The notes under the pieces are model-generated. The model made no database searches. It was not told where the DNA came from and saw only the letters and a program-made list of their open reading frames with translations. DNA of 64,000 nucleotides from Glycomyces algeriensis. Its GTDB lineage: Bacteria > Actinomycetota > Actinomycetes > Mycobacteriales > Micromonosporaceae. Position 1 is the stretch's first letter; each line of letters begins with the position of its first letter. The position numbers were made by a program, and so were the translations under genes. Of the stretch, positions 63,854 through 64,000 are shown in pieces. The stretch spans positions 310,001 through 374,000 of the forward strand of contig NZ_JAPZVR010000005.1 in the NCBI RefSeq assembly GCF_027622855.1, read 5' to 3'.

Positions 63854-64000
63854 TCAGAAGGATTCGGGGCCGAAGCGCCCCCAGGCGGTGAACGCGGCGA
63901 GCGCGAACAGGACGGCGTTGACGGCGATCGCGCTGAACTCGCCGCGTCGTCCGTGGGTGACGGCGGCGCCGATCATGAGGGCGGCCAAGCCGGCTGCGGC
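63854..64000 (-). CDS. DoxX-like membrane protein, C-terminal end (runs off window)
   Basis: The last 48 codons read GLAALMIGAAVTHGRRGEF, AIAVNAVLFALAAFTAWGRF, GPESF. Two short membrane segments with THxRRGE between them are typical of the DoxX/DoxX-like family (PF13564 type). It ends 31 bases before the ABC ATPase start on the same strand, so it is probably co-transcribed. Confidence 0.75.
   Translation of the reverse strand, partial: AAAGLAALMIGAAVTHGRRGEFSAIAVNAVLFALAAFTAWGRFGPESF

Overview
This is about 64 kb of chromosome from a high-GC, Gram-positive actinobacterium. The evidence is uniformly GC-rich codon use, frequent GTG starts, four-base ATGA/GTGA gene overlaps, a Lys-rich-tailed HU protein next to leuCD, an NdgR-type IclR regulator divergent from leuC, sugar ABC operons without their own ATPase, and ricin-domain secreted enzymes. 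The gene order ddl-gpsA-plsC ... mutT1-like ... hup-leuD-leuC-iclR resembles the mycobacterial/actinomycete arrangement. Glycomycetaceae or Micromonosporaceae-like relatives are possible, but I cannot fix the genus. I see no tRNA, rRNA, CRISPR array, transposase or prophage gene.

Layout. (1) 1-3.6 kb: a TPP-riboswitch-controlled thiamine operon thiE-thiO-thiS-thiG-thiD on the minus strand; thiD runs off the left edge. (2) 3.7-11.8 kb: a carbohydrate locus with a GH1-like glycosidase, two permeases and a lipoprotein binding protein facing a secreted beta-propeller/CBM/ricin enzyme. A LacI regulator follows, and near-identical palindromes (core TACAACGTTGTA) lie upstream of all three transcription units. 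(3) 12-20.3 kb: a methyltransferase, a membrane protein of unknown function, a secreted HNH nuclease-like protein, cydAB behind a textbook Rex operator, a tiny secreted peptide and a von Willebrand lipoprotein. This part carries several families of short repeats. (4) 20.4-25.4 kb: the translation/transcription block rpsD, infA-rpmJ-rpsM-rpsK-rpoA-rplQ-truA. (5) 25.5-36.5 kb: ddl, gpsA, plsC, small proteins, a MutT1-like protein, an alditol-oxidase-like flavoprotein, hup, leuDC, iclR and a CHAD protein.

(6) 36.6-49.9 kb: an amino-acid catabolic island. A minus-strand run hpd-hutU-(M20 amidohydrolase)-hutF-hutI-hutH degrades histidine and contains the first tyrosine-pathway dioxygenase. An AsnC/Lrp regulator is divergent from hpd. 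Beyond it, fahA with an unknown partner gene and hmgA supply the homogentisate branch. Together these should take histidine to glutamate and tyrosine to fumarate plus acetoacetate. (7) 49.9-64 kb: accessory genes (MFS exporter, Nudix hydrolase, quinone-reductase-like MDR enzyme, DUF418 membrane protein/TetR pair, LysR with a divergent four-helix membrane protein and multicopper oxidase, two membrane proteins of unknown function, alpha/beta hydrolase/TetR pair, and a DoxX-ABC exporter operon that runs off the right edge). Several regulator/target pairs have clear palindromic operators.

The most unusual signals are the non-coding ones: a 19-bp motif present three times between 12.7 and 14.5 kb; a dyad-bearing intergenic repeat duplicated at two distant loci; and short tandem duplications placed at or just beyond stop codons, in two cases copying the stop codon itself. 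I did not find a convincing wholly new multi-gene system.
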